64,000 bases of DNA from Bradyrhizobium lablabi (GCF_900141755.1 NZ_LT670844.1:310001-374000), one strand, 5' to 3'. Shown: positions 33,655 to 42,215, counted from the stretch's first letter. Program-made: numbers and translations. The notes: a model not told the origin generated them from the sequence alone.

Positions 33655-33676
33655 TTGGCGCCAGACTTTGGCGCCA
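33655..33676. promoter_or_regulatory. Paired TTGGCGCCA sites upstream of the AraC gene
   Basis: TTGGCGCCA occurs at 33655-33663 and 33668-33676, in direct repeat 13 bp apart; each contains the palindrome TGGCGCCA. If the AraC gene starts at GTG 33697, these sites lie 21-42 bases upstream and could be an operator for autoregulation or for the divergent GNAT gene. If translation starts at the ATG overlapping the second site, the pair would be coding instead. Confidence 0.45.
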
Positions 33677-33696
33677 TGGATTCCTGGAGCTCCATC

Positions 33697-34650
33697 GTGG
33701 CTGTCGTGCTCGACACGAGTACTTCGGTTCCGGATCGCCGACTTGCGGTCTGGCAGGACATCGTCTGCGACACCTTTGTCGGGCTCGATTGCCGCTCGGA
33801 CATGGACGATTCGTTCTGGGGTGCGGTTACGCAGTCGACGATCGGGCCGGTGTCGTGCACGCGGGTCGATTCCTGCGCCCAGCGGGTGTTCCGCACGCCG
33901 TCCAGGATCGCGCGCGCCAGCGAGGATTACGTGCTGGTGGCCCTGGGCAACAGTGGCGTCAACGGCGTGTTCCAGGACGGCCGCGAAGCCGTCGTATCCG
34001 CGGGCCAGTTCGTCATTTACGACACCACCCGGCCCTATGAGTTGCGCTTCGACGAGGGCTTTTCGCAGACCATCTTTCAGATGCCGCGAAAACTTCTGCA
34101 TCAGCGCATCGGCGCGTTCAACGCGCTAACGGCGACCACGTTCTCCGCAAATCGTCCCCTCGAACGACTGGCCTATGAATTCCTGATCGGCTTGAGCAGG
34201 ACCATCGACCAGGTCGATCCGGCCACGGCCAATCGATTGATGGACCAGGGGCTCGATCTCATCGCAATGGTCTTCGCCGACCGGATGCATCAGCATTCGC
34301 ATGACCAGTCGTTTCACAGATCGGCGCTGCTTTATCGTCTCAAGAACTACATCCTCAGCCATCTGCGCGATCCCGAACTCTCGATGCCGCGGGCTGCCGC
34401 GGCACTCGGCATCTCGCCGCGCTACGCCAGCGATCTGATCGCCGCCGAACAGACCTCGTTCCGCAGCTACGTCCAGATGCAGCGTCTTGAGCGATGCAAG
34501 CGCGATCTGGCCGACCCCGCCCACGCGGCCCGGCATGTCAGCGATATCGCATTCGCGTGGGGTTTTAACGACCTCGCTCATTTCAGCCGCATCTTCAAGC
34601 AAAGGTTCGGCGTCGCGCCGCGCGAATGGCGCGAGCACCCGACGCCATAG
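33697..34650 (+). CDS. AraC-family regulator of the nitrile pathway (predicted)
   Basis: About 317 residues from the GTG at 33697, which has GGAG seven bases upstream. The N-terminal ~170 residues are an AraC-type ligand-binding region (VPDRRLAVWQDIVCDTFVGLDCR; YVLVALGNSGVNGVFQDGREAVVSAGQFVIYDTTRPYELRF). The last ~100 residues hold two helix-turn-helix units: ALGISPRYASDLIAAEQTSFRSYVQMQRLERCKRDL and HVSDIAFAWGFNDLAHFSRIFKQRFGVAPREWR. It lies 130 bases upstream of the nitrilase gene. Related AraC regulators govern nitrilase and aldoxime dehydratase genes elsewhere. Confidence 0.88.
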   Translation: MAVVLDTSTSVPDRRLAVWQDIVCDTFVGLDCRSDMDDSFWGAVTQSTIGPVSCTRVDSCAQRVFRTPSRIARASEDYVLVALGNSGVNGVFQDGREAVVSAGQFVIYDTTRPYELRFDEGFSQTIFQMPRKLLHQRIGAFNALTATTFSANRPLERLAYEFLIGLSRTIDQVDPATANRLMDQGLDLIAMVFADRMHQHSHDQSFHRSALLYRLKNYILSHLRDPELSMPRAAAALGISPRYASDLIAAEQTSFRSYVQMQRLERCKRDLADPAHAARHVSDIAFAWGFNDLAHFSRIFKQRFGVAPREWREHPTP

Positions 34651-34781
34651 TCGGGCGCCCCCGGCTCCTTTGCCAGTTACGACAAGTTTTCGTTCCGCCG
34701 CGGACAAGCGGCGCGGCGGCACATCGCTGTAGGCTTCGGGCCAGTGGTCTCCTGTCTCCTGATTGCGAAAGGATGATTTCG

Positions 34782-35795
34782 ATGGGTCTTGTTCATCAGA
34801 AATACAGGGTTGCGGTGGTTCAGGCGGCGCCGGTTTGGCTCGATCTCGATGCGACCGTCGACAAAACGATCGCCCTGATCGAGCAGGCCGCAGCCGAGGG
34901 CGCGAAGCTGATCGCGTTTCCCGAAACCTTCATCCCCGGATATCCGTGGCAGATCTGGCTCGGCGCTCCCGCCTGGGCGATCGGCCGTGGCTTCGTGCAG
35001 CGCTATTTTGACAATTCGCTTTCGTACGACGGCCCAGAGGCCGAAAAGATCCGCAAGGCCGTGAAGCGCGCCAAGTTAACCGCAGTCATCGGCCTGTCCG
35101 AACGCGAAGGCGGCAGCCTGTACATCGCGCAGTGGCTGATCGGCCCCGACGGCGAGACCATCGCCAAGCGGCGCAAGCTGCGGCCGACCCATGCCGAACG
35201 CACCGTGTTCGGCGAGGGCGACGGCAGCGACCTCGCCGTCCATGATCGCGCCGACGTCGGACGGCTCGGCGCATTGTGCTGCTGGGAGCATCTGCAGCCG
35301 CTATCGAAATACGCGATGTACGCACAGAACGAGCAGGTTCACGTCGGCGCCTGGCCGAGCTTCTCGCTTTACGACCCGTTCGCGCATGCGCTGGGCTCCG
35401 AGGTCAACAACGCTGCAAGCAAGGTCTACGCCGTTGAGGGCTCATGTTTCTTCCTCGGCCCCTGCGCGGTGGTCTCGCAAGCCATGATCGACGAGCTCTG
35501 CGACAGCCCTGAGAAACACGCATTCCTGCACGCCGGCGGCGGCCATGCGGTGATCTATGGGCCGGACGGTAGTTCGCTTGCCGAAAAACTTCCGCCGGAT
35601 CAGGAAGGCATTCTGTATGCCGATATCGATCTCGGCATGATCGGCGTGGCGAAGAATGCCGCCGATCCCGCCGGACACTATTCCAGGCCGGACGTCACGC
35701 GGCTCCTGCTCAACTCCTCCCGCGCCAACCGCGTTGAACATTTTACGCTTCCCGTCGATGCGGAGGTCATGAGCGAAATAAGGCTGCAGGCCTGA
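34782..35795 (+). CDS. Nitrilase
   Basis: 337 residues from the ATG at 34782, where AAAGG is nine bases upstream. It converts nitriles to the carboxylic acid and ammonia. The Glu-Lys-Cys triad is visible: Glu in LIAFPETFIPGYPW, Lys in AKRRKLRPTHAER and Cys in GALCCWEHLQPL. GxxCWE-x-LQPL is the nitrilase signature that separates it from amidases. Its length and the PWQIWLGAPAW segment fit aryl-aliphatic (arylacetonitrile-type) nitrilases. It is 24 bases upstream of the aldoxime dehydratase gene, so the product of one enzyme would be the substrate of the other. Confidence 0.93.
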   Translation: MGLVHQKYRVAVVQAAPVWLDLDATVDKTIALIEQAAAEGAKLIAFPETFIPGYPWQIWLGAPAWAIGRGFVQRYFDNSLSYDGPEAEKIRKAVKRAKLTAVIGLSEREGGSLYIAQWLIGPDGETIAKRRKLRPTHAERTVFGEGDGSDLAVHDRADVGRLGALCCWEHLQPLSKYAMYAQNEQVHVGAWPSFSLYDPFAHALGSEVNNAASKVYAVEGSCFFLGPCAVVSQAMIDELCDSPEKHAFLHAGGGHAVIYGPDGSSLAEKLPPDQEGILYADIDLGMIGVAKNAADPAGHYSRPDVTRLLLNSSRANRVEHFTLPVDAEVMSEIRLQA

Positions 35796-35819
35796 CGACA
35801 ACCTCAAGAGGAGCCCGCC

Positions 35820-36869
35820 ATGGAATCCGCGATCCCGGAGCATCTTCGAACCACCCGCACGCGCCACCGCCGCATTCCTGACGACTACGCGCCGCCCTAT
35901 CCGTCGTTCGTGGCGCGCCACAAGCCTGGCGTTGCGCGGGTCGTGATGGCCTATTTCGGCGTCCAGGCCCGCGATGCCTCTTCGAAAGCCGCGGGCGAGG
36001 CGCTGGCGTGGATCACCACCTGTTTCGAGTCCGATGCTGGCCCAACGCATTGGGATCGGGCGCGCTATATCGACGAAGCCGGTTTTAGCAATATCGTGAC
36101 GGTTGCGTATTGGGACGACCGCGCAAAGTTCGATGGCTGGTTTCCGACGGCACGCGACGGCTGGACCGGCGACCGGCGCGCCTTGGACGGTGTCGGCACG
36201 TTCATCGAGGTGCTCTATCCATCCGTCGAAGGCTACGAAACCCTGTTCTCCTCGTTAGGAAGGCCAGAAGGCATTGCCGTTCTTGCCGACGGCATGAGCG
36301 GTGAAGTCCAGGAGCATGCCTATTGGGGCGGCATGCGCGATCGCATCCCGTTGTCGCAGACCAGCGAGTTGGCGCCCGCGGGCGCGGCCCGCGCCATTCG
36401 TGACGGCGCGCGCATCCGCGTCATCCCGCACGACAATTTATGCTTGATCCGCTCTGGTCAGGATTGGGTCGATACGGAAGCATCAGAGCGCAATATGTAT
36501 CTCGGGGACGTCGAGCCGGTCTTGAGGGAAGGCATGGACTTTTTGCGCGATGAAGGCCGCTCGATCGGTTGTTATGCCAACCGTTACATGACGGTGACCG
36601 CGCCCGACGGCCGGCCAATCGAAAAGTCCTACGGCATGAGCTGGTGGAAAAGCCTGGCGGCGCTGGAGCGTTGGGCTGAATCGCATCCGACCCATGTCAG
36701 GATTTTTGGCGCGGCGATGAAATATCTGTCGACGCTAGGGCCGGCCGCGAAGTTACGGCTTTATCATGAGGTCACCGTCGCACGCACCGATGAAGCGTTT
36801 TTCGAATATTTCGACTGTCATCCACAAACCGGAATGTTGAATGCGGTGCAGAGGGCCGACACGGCGTAA
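35820..36869 (+). CDS. Phenylacetaldoxime dehydratase (heme aldoxime dehydratase)
   Basis: 349 residues, the normal length of Oxd enzymes, which remove water from aldoximes to give nitriles using a heme b whose ferrous form binds the substrate nitrogen. Signatures include the N-terminal IPEHLRTTRTRHRRIP, YPSFVARHKPGVARVVMAYFGVQ, SGEVQEHAYWGGMRDRIPLSQ, the His-rich segment ESHPTHVRIFGAAMKYL near 300 and LYHEV near residue 324, which contain the axial and distal His. AGGAG precedes the start. Co-transcription with nitrilase is likely. Confidence 0.92.
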   Translation: MESAIPEHLRTTRTRHRRIPDDYAPPYPSFVARHKPGVARVVMAYFGVQARDASSKAAGEALAWITTCFESDAGPTHWDRARYIDEAGFSNIVTVAYWDDRAKFDGWFPTARDGWTGDRRALDGVGTFIEVLYPSVEGYETLFSSLGRPEGIAVLADGMSGEVQEHAYWGGMRDRIPLSQTSELAPAGAARAIRDGARIRVIPHDNLCLIRSGQDWVDTEASERNMYLGDVEPVLREGMDFLRDEGRSIGCYANRYMTVTAPDGRPIEKSYGMSWWKSLAALERWAESHPTHVRIFGAAMKYLSTLGPAAKLRLYHEVTVARTDEAFFEYFDCHPQTGMLNAVQRADTA

Positions 36870-36891
36870 CCACGATCCGCGCGCCTGCTCG

Positions 36892-37290
36892 TTACAACAC
36901 CATCTGTGTTTGCGTGACGATGGCAACCAGGCGGCCCTCCTCCGTCTCCAGCCGGGTTTGCCAGACCTGGGTGCGCCGGCCCCGATGCACCGGCGTCGCG
37001 GTGGCGACGACGGTCATGCCCTCTTTCGCACCGCCGATGAAATTGGTCTTGCTTTCGATCGTTGTGGTGCCCTTGGCATCCTCGGGCAAATTTATCACCG
37101 TCGCCGCAGCGCCGACCGAATCCGCCAGCGCCATGATGGCGCCGCCATGAATGGTGTGGCCGAGGGTGCAGAGATCCGGCCGCACCAGCATCCTTGCCAC
37201 CACGCGATCTTTGTCGGCTTCGGTGAAAGTCACGCCTTTCAGCTCCGCAAAAGGCATTTTCATCGAATTCACTTTTTCGAGTGGCGTCAT
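36892..37290 (-). CDS. PaaI-type hotdog thioesterase
   Basis: 132 residues. The hotdog core is visible: LCTLGHTIHGGAIMALADSVGAAATVINL, with the HGGAxMALAD motif and Asp of the active site, and SKTNFIGGAKEGMTVVATATPVHRGRRTQVWQTRLETEEGRLVAIVTQTQ. Members hydrolyse acyl-CoA, including phenylacetyl-CoA-pathway intermediates. The location beside the aldoxime genes is suggestive only; orientation is opposite and the gene has no operon link. Confidence 0.88.
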   Translation of the reverse strand: MTPLEKVNSMKMPFAELKGVTFTEADKDRVVARMLVRPDLCTLGHTIHGGAIMALADSVGAAATVINLPEDAKGTTTIESKTNFIGGAKEGMTVVATATPVHRGRRTQVWQTRLETEEGRLVAIVTQTQMVL

Positions 37291-37320
37291 GATCGGCGAT
37301 CCTCCAGCTCTTCCCTACGG

Positions 37321-37402
37321 CGTCATTCCGGGATGGTCCGAAGGACCAGACCCGGAATCTCGAGATTCCGGGTTCGATGCTTCGCATCGCCCCGGAATGA
37401 CG
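37321..37402. repeat. Palindromic repeat (CGTCATTCCGGG type)
   Basis: CGTCATTCCGGG (37321) pairs with CCCGGAATGACG (37391). Inside are GGTCCGAAGGACC, CCCGGAATCTCGAGATTCCGGG and GATGCTTCGCATC hairpins. It lies between two divergent genes. Confidence 0.88.
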
Positions 37403-37453
37403 TCTTATCGCGAAGACGTTCTTGAAACGATTACCTGCGAGGTAAGGCCGGTA

Positions 37454-38287
37454 ATGACGTTCTCCGGCCGTGACAGGCGATTTATTATCGGCCACCCTCT
37501 CGCCATGCGCCAGTTCCCTCCCCGCCGGATCGTATGTCTCACGGAAGAAACCGTCGAGACGCTGTATCTGCTTGGCGAGCAGGACCGGATCGTCGGCGTT
37601 TCCGGCTACGCGGTGCGACCGCCGCAGGTCCGGCGCGAAAAGCCGCGGGTATCGGCCTTTATCTCGGCCGATATTCCGAAAATTCTCGCGCTCGAGCCGG
37701 ACCTCGCTCTCGCTTTCTCGGATTTGCAGGCGGATATCGTCGCCGACCTGGTGCGCGCCGGCGTCGACATCCATGTCTTCAACCAGCGCGACATCGCGGG
37801 CATCCTTTCGATGATCCGCACCGTCGGCGCGCTGGTCGGGGCGGCCGAGCGCGCCGATCAGCTCGCGGCCAGCTATGAGATGCGCCTCGCCGGCATCGCG
37901 TCCATTGCGCGGCCCGCGGCAAAGCCAAAGGTCTATTTCGAGGAATGGGACGATCCGCTGATCTCCGGCATCGGCTGGGTTTCCGAACTGATCGAGATCG
38001 CGGGCGGCGAAGACATCCTGCCAAGACTGCGGTTTCAACAGGCCGCCAAGGATCGCATTATTTTGCCCGACGTTGTGCGCGCCGCTGCGCCCGATGTGAT
38101 CCTGGCGTCGTGGTGCGGCAAGAAGGTCGTGCCCGACAAGATCAGGAAGCGGCCGGGCTGGAACGAAATTCCCGCTGTCCGCAACGACCGAATCATCGAG
38201 ATAAAATCGACGCTGATCCTGCAGCCCGGTCCCGCCGCGCTGACGGACGGGCTGGATGCGATTGTCACGGCGTTGTGGCCTGCTTGA
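37454..38287 (+). CDS. ABC-type cobalamin/Fe-siderophore-binding-like protein (BtuF type)
   Basis: About 277 residues from the ATG at 37454 (AAGG six bases upstream); an in-frame ATG at 37505 is an alternative. It shows the class III binding fold: RRIVCLTEETVETLYLLGEQDRIVGVSGYAVRP, IPKILALEPDLALAFSDLQADIVADL, RIIEIKSTLILQPGPAALTDGLDAIV. The two long helical/beta lobes fit vitamin B12 or ferric-siderophore binders. There is no signal peptide and no permease or ATPase next to it. Confidence 0.8.
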   Translation: MTFSGRDRRFIIGHPLAMRQFPPRRIVCLTEETVETLYLLGEQDRIVGVSGYAVRPPQVRREKPRVSAFISADIPKILALEPDLALAFSDLQADIVADLVRAGVDIHVFNQRDIAGILSMIRTVGALVGAAERADQLAASYEMRLAGIASIARPAAKPKVYFEEWDDPLISGIGWVSELIEIAGGEDILPRLRFQQAAKDRIILPDVVRAAAPDVILASWCGKKVVPDKIRKRPGWNEIPAVRNDRIIEIKSTLILQPGPAALTDGLDAIVTALWPA

Positions 38288-38292
38288 ATAAT

Positions 38293-38397
38293 CCTCATCC
38301 TGAGGAGCGGCCACTTGGCCGCGTCTCGAAGGATGAGGATAGACCCGTGGCCTCGTGGTTCGAGACGCGCGCAAGGCGCGCTCCTCACCATGAGGGT
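38293..38397. repeat. Palindromic repeat (CCTCATCCTGAGGAGC type)
   Basis: CCTCATCCTGAGGAGC at the left pairs with GCTCCTCACCATGAGG at the right, with inner arms CGCGTCTCGAA/TTCGAGACGCG. It separates the convergent binding-protein and M20 genes and may terminate both. Confidence 0.85.
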
Positions 38398-38398
38398 C

Positions 38399-39679
38399 TT
38401 ACACCTTCTCCACCCCGCACCATTCGGCGATGAACAGCGCGGTCGCCTTGGTCGATTTGCGCAGCGAGTCGAGATCGACATATTCATTGAAGCCGTGCAT
38501 GGCCGCGCCGCTCGCACCGAAACACAGGCTCGGAATGTTGTAGTTCAAGCCATAAAACCGCGTATCGGTAAGCGCGGTGAAGACGAGATCCTGTACCGCG
38601 CCGCCATAGACCGCCGCAAATGCCTTGCCGAACGCGGCTTCGGCTTCAGCCGAATCCTTCAATTCATAGCCCTCGGACAGAAAGCCGGACCATTCGACCT
38701 CGGGCGGATTGTTGGAGAGGAAGCGATGATCGCGCGCGGCGGCCGAGACGCAACTGCGAATCTCGGCCTGGCAATCGGCGACCGACCAGCCGGGCAGGAT
38801 CGCGATCCGGCAATCGACGTCGCACCACGCCGGCACGCTGGAGGCCCAGTCGCCGCCCTTGATGATGCCCGGATTGAAATTGATCGGATGCGTGAGCGCC
38901 TTGAAGTAGCGATCGCTTTTCGCGCGCTCGTTCCATTCGATCTCGAGCTTTTGCAGCGCCTCGATCAGATGGTAGGCCGCGGTGATCGCGTTGGCGCCTG
39001 AGCCTGCCTCGAACACGTGCACGGGATGGCCGCGTACTTTCAGGCGAAACCAGATCACGCCAACCTGCGAGCGCACCATCTTGCCGGATGTCGGCTCGGG
39101 AATGAGACACGCATCGGCGCGGTAGCCGCGCTGCAAGGTCGAGAGCGCGCCGACGCCGGTGCTCTCCTCCTCGATCACGGACTGGAAGTGGATCCGTGCG
39201 GTCGGCTTCAATCCCGCCGCCTTGATCGCGTCGAGCGCATAGAGCGCGCCGATGGTGCCGGACTTCATGTCGCAGGCGCCGCGGCCGTACATCTTGCCGT
39301 CTTTGATGACCGGCGAAAACGGCGGCGTCTCCCACATCTCGAGCGGTCCGGTCGGCACCACATCACAATGTCCCTGCAGGATCAGCGACCGACCGGCATT
39401 GGTCGAAGGCCGGTAAGTGCCGACGACCGTGCGCGCCTTGGAAAAATCATGCTCGATCGGCCCAAAACCGCGCAAATCTTTCAAGTCGTCGACATCGATA
39501 TGCCAGTCGTCGACCTCGTAGCCGCGCTGCCGCAAGAGATCGCCGATCATGTCCTGGCACGGCCCTTCGGCGCCGCGGGTCGAGGGAATGGCAACGAAAT
39601 CGCGCGTGGTCGCAAGCTGCGCGTCGAAACCGGCATCGACGGCGTCGAGGATTTTTTGCTTGGTATCGATGGCGTTCAT
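38399..39679 (-). CDS. M20-family deacylase (ArgE/DapE-type)
   Basis: 426 residues from the ATG at 39679. Two-zinc peptidase/deacylase of the ArgE/DapE/ACY1/CPG2 clan. Zinc ligands and general base are visible: GHCDVVPTGPLEMW, KDGKMYGRGACDMKSGTIGAL and the EE pair in FQSVIEEESTGVGALS; the C-terminal FGASGAAMHGFNEYV supplies the last His. The inserted dimerisation domain spans ~190-310. The specific substrate (N-acyl amino acid or dipeptide) cannot be told. An unrelated longer upstream frame is not used. Confidence 0.9.
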   Translation of the reverse strand: MNAIDTKQKILDAVDAGFDAQLATTRDFVAIPSTRGAEGPCQDMIGDLLRQRGYEVDDWHIDVDDLKDLRGFGPIEHDFSKARTVVGTYRPSTNAGRSLILQGHCDVVPTGPLEMWETPPFSPVIKDGKMYGRGACDMKSGTIGALYALDAIKAAGLKPTARIHFQSVIEEESTGVGALSTLQRGYRADACLIPEPTSGKMVRSQVGVIWFRLKVRGHPVHVFEAGSGANAITAAYHLIEALQKLEIEWNERAKSDRYFKALTHPINFNPGIIKGGDWASSVPAWCDVDCRIAILPGWSVADCQAEIRSCVSAAARDHRFLSNNPPEVEWSGFLSEGYELKDSAEAEAAFGKAFAAVYGGAVQDLVFTALTDTRFYGLNYNIPSLCFGASGAAMHGFNEYVDLDSLRKSTKATALFIAEWCGVEKV

Positions 39680-39767
39680 TGCAGTCGGTTTTCCTGTTGT
39701 CGCTTTCAGAATCACCCGCCCGCCAATAAACTTCGCGGGCGAGATTTCGCGCCCCATGGAGACACAG

Positions 39768-40022
39768 ATGCAAGGCAACCGCAATATTCTGCATCTCGTG
39801 GTCGGCGCGCTCTGCGGTTGCGCGCCGCTGGTGCTCGCAACCCCGGTAATGGCGGAACAGGTGTCGCGCGAGCAGGACACCGTGAACTTGCGGCTCGGAC
39901 AACGAATCCAGGTCGATGACGGATCGTGCCCCGCCGGCCAGATCAAGGAAGTCTCGGGCGCGCGGATGACCGCGAACGGAATCCTTCGGGCGGTAAATTG
40001 CGTTCCACGCACGAAGAGGTAA
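39768..40022 (+). CDS. Small exported protein with a DGSCPAGQIKEV motif
   Basis: 84 residues from the ATG at 39768, with GGAG seven bases upstream. Signal peptide to ~residue 28 (CGCAPLVLATPVMAEQ). The mature part DTVNLRLGQRIQVDDGSCPAGQIKEVSGARMTANGILRAVNCVP is conserved-looking, with two Cys (SCPAG, NCVPR) that could form a disulphide. It resembles DUF6719-type small proteins as I remember them. Divergent from the M20 gene. Confidence 0.65.
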   Translation: MQGNRNILHLVVGALCGCAPLVLATPVMAEQVSREQDTVNLRLGQRIQVDDGSCPAGQIKEVSGARMTANGILRAVNCVPRTKR

Positions 40023-40092
40023 GCGAGCGCGGCGACGCCCGTGGGCGCCGCTGCCAGCCAAACCAGGATTTCGAAATTCGGGGGGAGCGAGC

Positions 40093-40482
40093 CTAGTTCA
40101 GCGGCTCAAACATGCATTGCAGCGTCGGCTTCGCAATCTTGGTAAAGGTTGCGCCGATCTCAGATTGTTTCGATGCCGGCACCCATTCGGTTTCGATGGT
40201 CGGCACGCCGGTTTCGCTGATGCCGCGGAGCAGCGCTTCGCGAAGATCGTCATCTTCGACGGCGGCGGCCGCATAGTCATGCAGGCAGTCGCAAACGGAT
40301 TCGGGATGCGCCCAGCGTCCCATCATATGAGGCACGCACTGCCGCACGAACTCCGCGCGTGGATCGGGCATGCTCTTCAATGACCGGAATTGTACGGGCT
40401 CAATCTGCTCGACCTGGGCCTGAGCCGAACCGCCGAGAAGACAGCACGCGATAAAAGCTGCAGCACTGATACGAAACAACAT
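40093..40482 (-). CDS. Small exported protein (129 aa), unknown
   Basis: From the ATG at 40482 (AAGG six bases upstream). Signal peptide to about residue 23 (AAAFIACCLLGGSAQAQ). The mature protein is acidic with several Cys: FVRQCVPHMM, SVCDCLHDYA and LQCMFEPLN. Cys-x-Cys patterns suggest a redox-active or disulphide-stabilised periplasmic protein. Not recognised. Same strand as the next small gene. Confidence 0.65.
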   Translation of the reverse strand: MLFRISAAAFIACCLLGGSAQAQVEQIEPVQFRSLKSMPDPRAEFVRQCVPHMMGRWAHPESVCDCLHDYAAAAVEDDDLREALLRGISETGVPTIETEWVPASKQSEIGATFTKIAKPTLQCMFEPLN

Positions 40483-40524
40483 GAACCGCCTTACGAGCAA
40501 CCAATGTCAGAGATCAATTGCGCC

Positions 40525-40686
40525 TTAACGGGCGGCAACCACGAGAGCCTGGGGCGCCGGCGAAGCGATCGGCGAGCCGCTATAGGCAAAGGTGCCGACG
40601 CCCGGCAGGCTGGTATCCGCAGAACCGGCGATCGAGGGGCCCGCGAGCAGGAAAGCGAAGGCGAGGATGAAGCTCAAATTCCGCAT
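40525..40686 (-). CDS. Small exported peptide (53 aa)
   Basis: Starts at ATG 40686 behind GAGAGA: MRNLSFILAFAFLLAGPS is a signal peptide with cleavage near IAGSA; the mature ~30-residue peptide runs DTSLPGVGTFAYSGSPI and ends VVAAR. It lies 42 bases before the exported 129-residue protein on the same strand, possibly co-transcribed. Function unknown. Confidence 0.6.
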   Translation of the reverse strand: MRNLSFILAFAFLLAGPSIAGSADTSLPGVGTFAYSGSPIASPAPQALVVAAR

Positions 40687-41167
40687 TTGACTCTCTCCGG
40701 TTTGAATACCGGCGCTGCCCGCCGTTTTTGTTGCCGGGATTGATAATCATCCGTTGTTTCCGGACGTCTGCGCCAAAGCGGGAAATGGTTTCGTCGGGCG
40801 GGAGAATTGTTTCGTCGGCAGCGGTCCGACGAAACAGAATTACGAAAACATCAATGATTTCAGACAACCGATCTGACCGTAGGCCACTGACCGAGAGGTC
40901 GTTCAGTGGCCTAGCGCGGCCCTTCTCGGACCATCCAACGCGCATTGGACAACTGCACTGACCTTTGTCGAAGGGCGAAATATCCGCAAGCATCAGCCGT
41001 TTCCATGCAATGGACCACTTTTTAACCTTTATCTGGTGGAGAAGCGGCTCGAACCGCTCGACGCCCGTGAACCGAAGCGTCGCGGCGGCCGACAAATCAG
41101 ACTGCGTGCAACCATTCTAGGCTGTCGCGCGTTTAACAAGGTGACCTCAAACAGGGGGAATCCAGTC
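40687..41167. other. Intergenic region with an 11-bp inverted repeat
   Basis: About 480 bases with no gene I accept. A direct repeat of TTTCGTCGG occurs at ~40788 and ~40811, with its complement CCGACGAAAC at ~40825. A clean hairpin (40880-40913) follows. The right end leads to the GTG of a small frame at 41168. Confidence 0.5.
40880..40913. repeat. Perfect inverted repeat
   Basis: TAGGCCACTGA and TCAGTGGCCTA, 11 bp each, with a 12-base loop CCGAGAGGTCGT. No T tract follows on either strand, so it is not a classical terminator; it could be an operator or RNA hairpin. Confidence 0.8.
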
Positions 41168-41434
41168 GTGGGCAATGGCAACAACGATGTTGGCAATAAG
41201 ACCGCGACCCGCAAAGCCGGCCGGATCGGCCTCGCCGGCGGTGCTTCCGAGCCACGGATCGACAAATCCGGGCCGCTGAGGGTAGAGCGGCCGAGGATTT
41301 GCGGCGCGATGCTGCAGCAATGCGCCGACAGCGGCAATTTCTCGACGCCGCAAAAATTCGTGCGGTTGGTCGGCTGCCGCGATCCGAAGCCTAAAGCTTG
41401 GGTGCGCCCCCGCGCGGCGCCGCAGAAGCAGTGA
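41168..41434 (+). CDS. Small basic protein with four Cys (88 aa), possible
   Basis: GTG start with GGGGGAA eight bases upstream. The protein begins VGNGNNDVGNKTATRKAGRIG, continues GGASEPRIDKSGPLRVERPRICGAMLQQCADSG, FVRLVGCRDPKPKAW and ends in a Pro/Arg-rich tail. The Cys spacing and GC-rich third positions suggest a real gene, but I do not recognise it. It converges with creA. Confidence 0.45.
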   Translation: MGNGNNDVGNKTATRKAGRIGLAGGASEPRIDKSGPLRVERPRICGAMLQQCADSGNFSTPQKFVRLVGCRDPKPKAWVRPRAAPQKQ

Positions 41435-41463
41435 ACAAGCTTTCCGTTGCTGCAAGTTTTCCG

Positions 41464-42012
41464 TTACTGAATGAAATCGCCGCATTTCTGGAGCGCGGTA
41501 TCCGCGGCGCCCCAGGGCATGATCGGTACCGAGGAGGTCGAATTCTTCGGCGAGCCGTCGATCAGCTTGTCCGAATAGACCATGTAAACCAGCACGTTCC
41601 GCTTGGCGTCGCAGCCGCGGACGATCTGCATCTTCTTGAAGAACATGGAACGGCGTTGCCGGAACATATCGTCGCCCTGCTCCATCTTGCCCTTGAAATG
41701 GATCGGGCCGATCTGGCGGCAGGCCAGCGAAATATCCGAGACCTGCTCGGCGAGCCCAAGCCAGCCCGTAAATCCGCCCTTTTCCGGGACCGTGAAATGG
41801 CAGGCGACGCCCTCGACCTCGGGGTCGTCGACGCCATAGGTCGCAAGCTTGTCGTTCGGGCTGACCCACTTGAAGACGGTCGAACGGCGGAAGATCAGAT
41901 CCGGCTCGTCAGCCGCGGAAGCTTGCGAGACCGGCCAAAGCAGAACCACAAGCGCCAGCAAGGCCAGCGATATCCACCTCTTGTCACATAGGCTTAAGGT
42001 TTTGGATGTCAT
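41464..42012 (-). CDS. CreA-family exported protein
   Basis: About 182 residues from the ATG at 42012, preceded by GGAG six bases upstream. Signal peptide to ~34 (SLALLALVVLLWPVSQASA). The core DLIFRRSTVFKWVSPNDKLATYGVDDPEVEGVACHFTVPEKGGF, ISLACRQIGPI and FFKKMQIVRGCDAKRNVLVYMVYSDKLIDGSPKNSTSSVPI matches CreA proteins. The family is widespread in proteobacteria; despite the name, its function is not settled. Periplasmic. Confidence 0.92.
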   Translation of the reverse strand: MTSKTLSLCDKRWISLALLALVVLLWPVSQASAADEPDLIFRRSTVFKWVSPNDKLATYGVDDPEVEGVACHFTVPEKGGFTGWLGLAEQVSDISLACRQIGPIHFKGKMEQGDDMFRQRRSMFFKKMQIVRGCDAKRNVLVYMVYSDKLIDGSPKNSTSSVPIMPWGAADTALQKCGDFIQ

Positions 42013-42215
42013 GGATATCTCCGTTGGCGTGGCTCGACCCATTTAAGTGCGCGAGAGCGCGTGAGGAAGGCTGGCGGTAGCGGGTGCATCCGCCGTTTAA
42101 CGCAATGTGAGGCTTTTTTGCTACGCTGCAGGCGAAAATCGTTGGGATTGGAACCGCTACGCTGGTGAACGCGTATCTCGTCTGCAACACTAAATATCGA
42201 AATCCGAGGATTCGA

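Noticed and set aside
36892-37290. Thioesterase as part of the aldoxime operon
   Set aside because: It is on the opposite strand with its own direction; adjacency alone does not support a link.
36818-38374. A 518-codon minus-strand frame
   Set aside because: Overlaps the BtuF-like gene, a palindromic repeat and the thioesterase gene; no recognisable protein.
40580-41095. A 171-codon minus-strand frame
   Set aside because: Crosses the 11-bp inverted repeat and the small exported peptide gene; no domain, no ribosome site.
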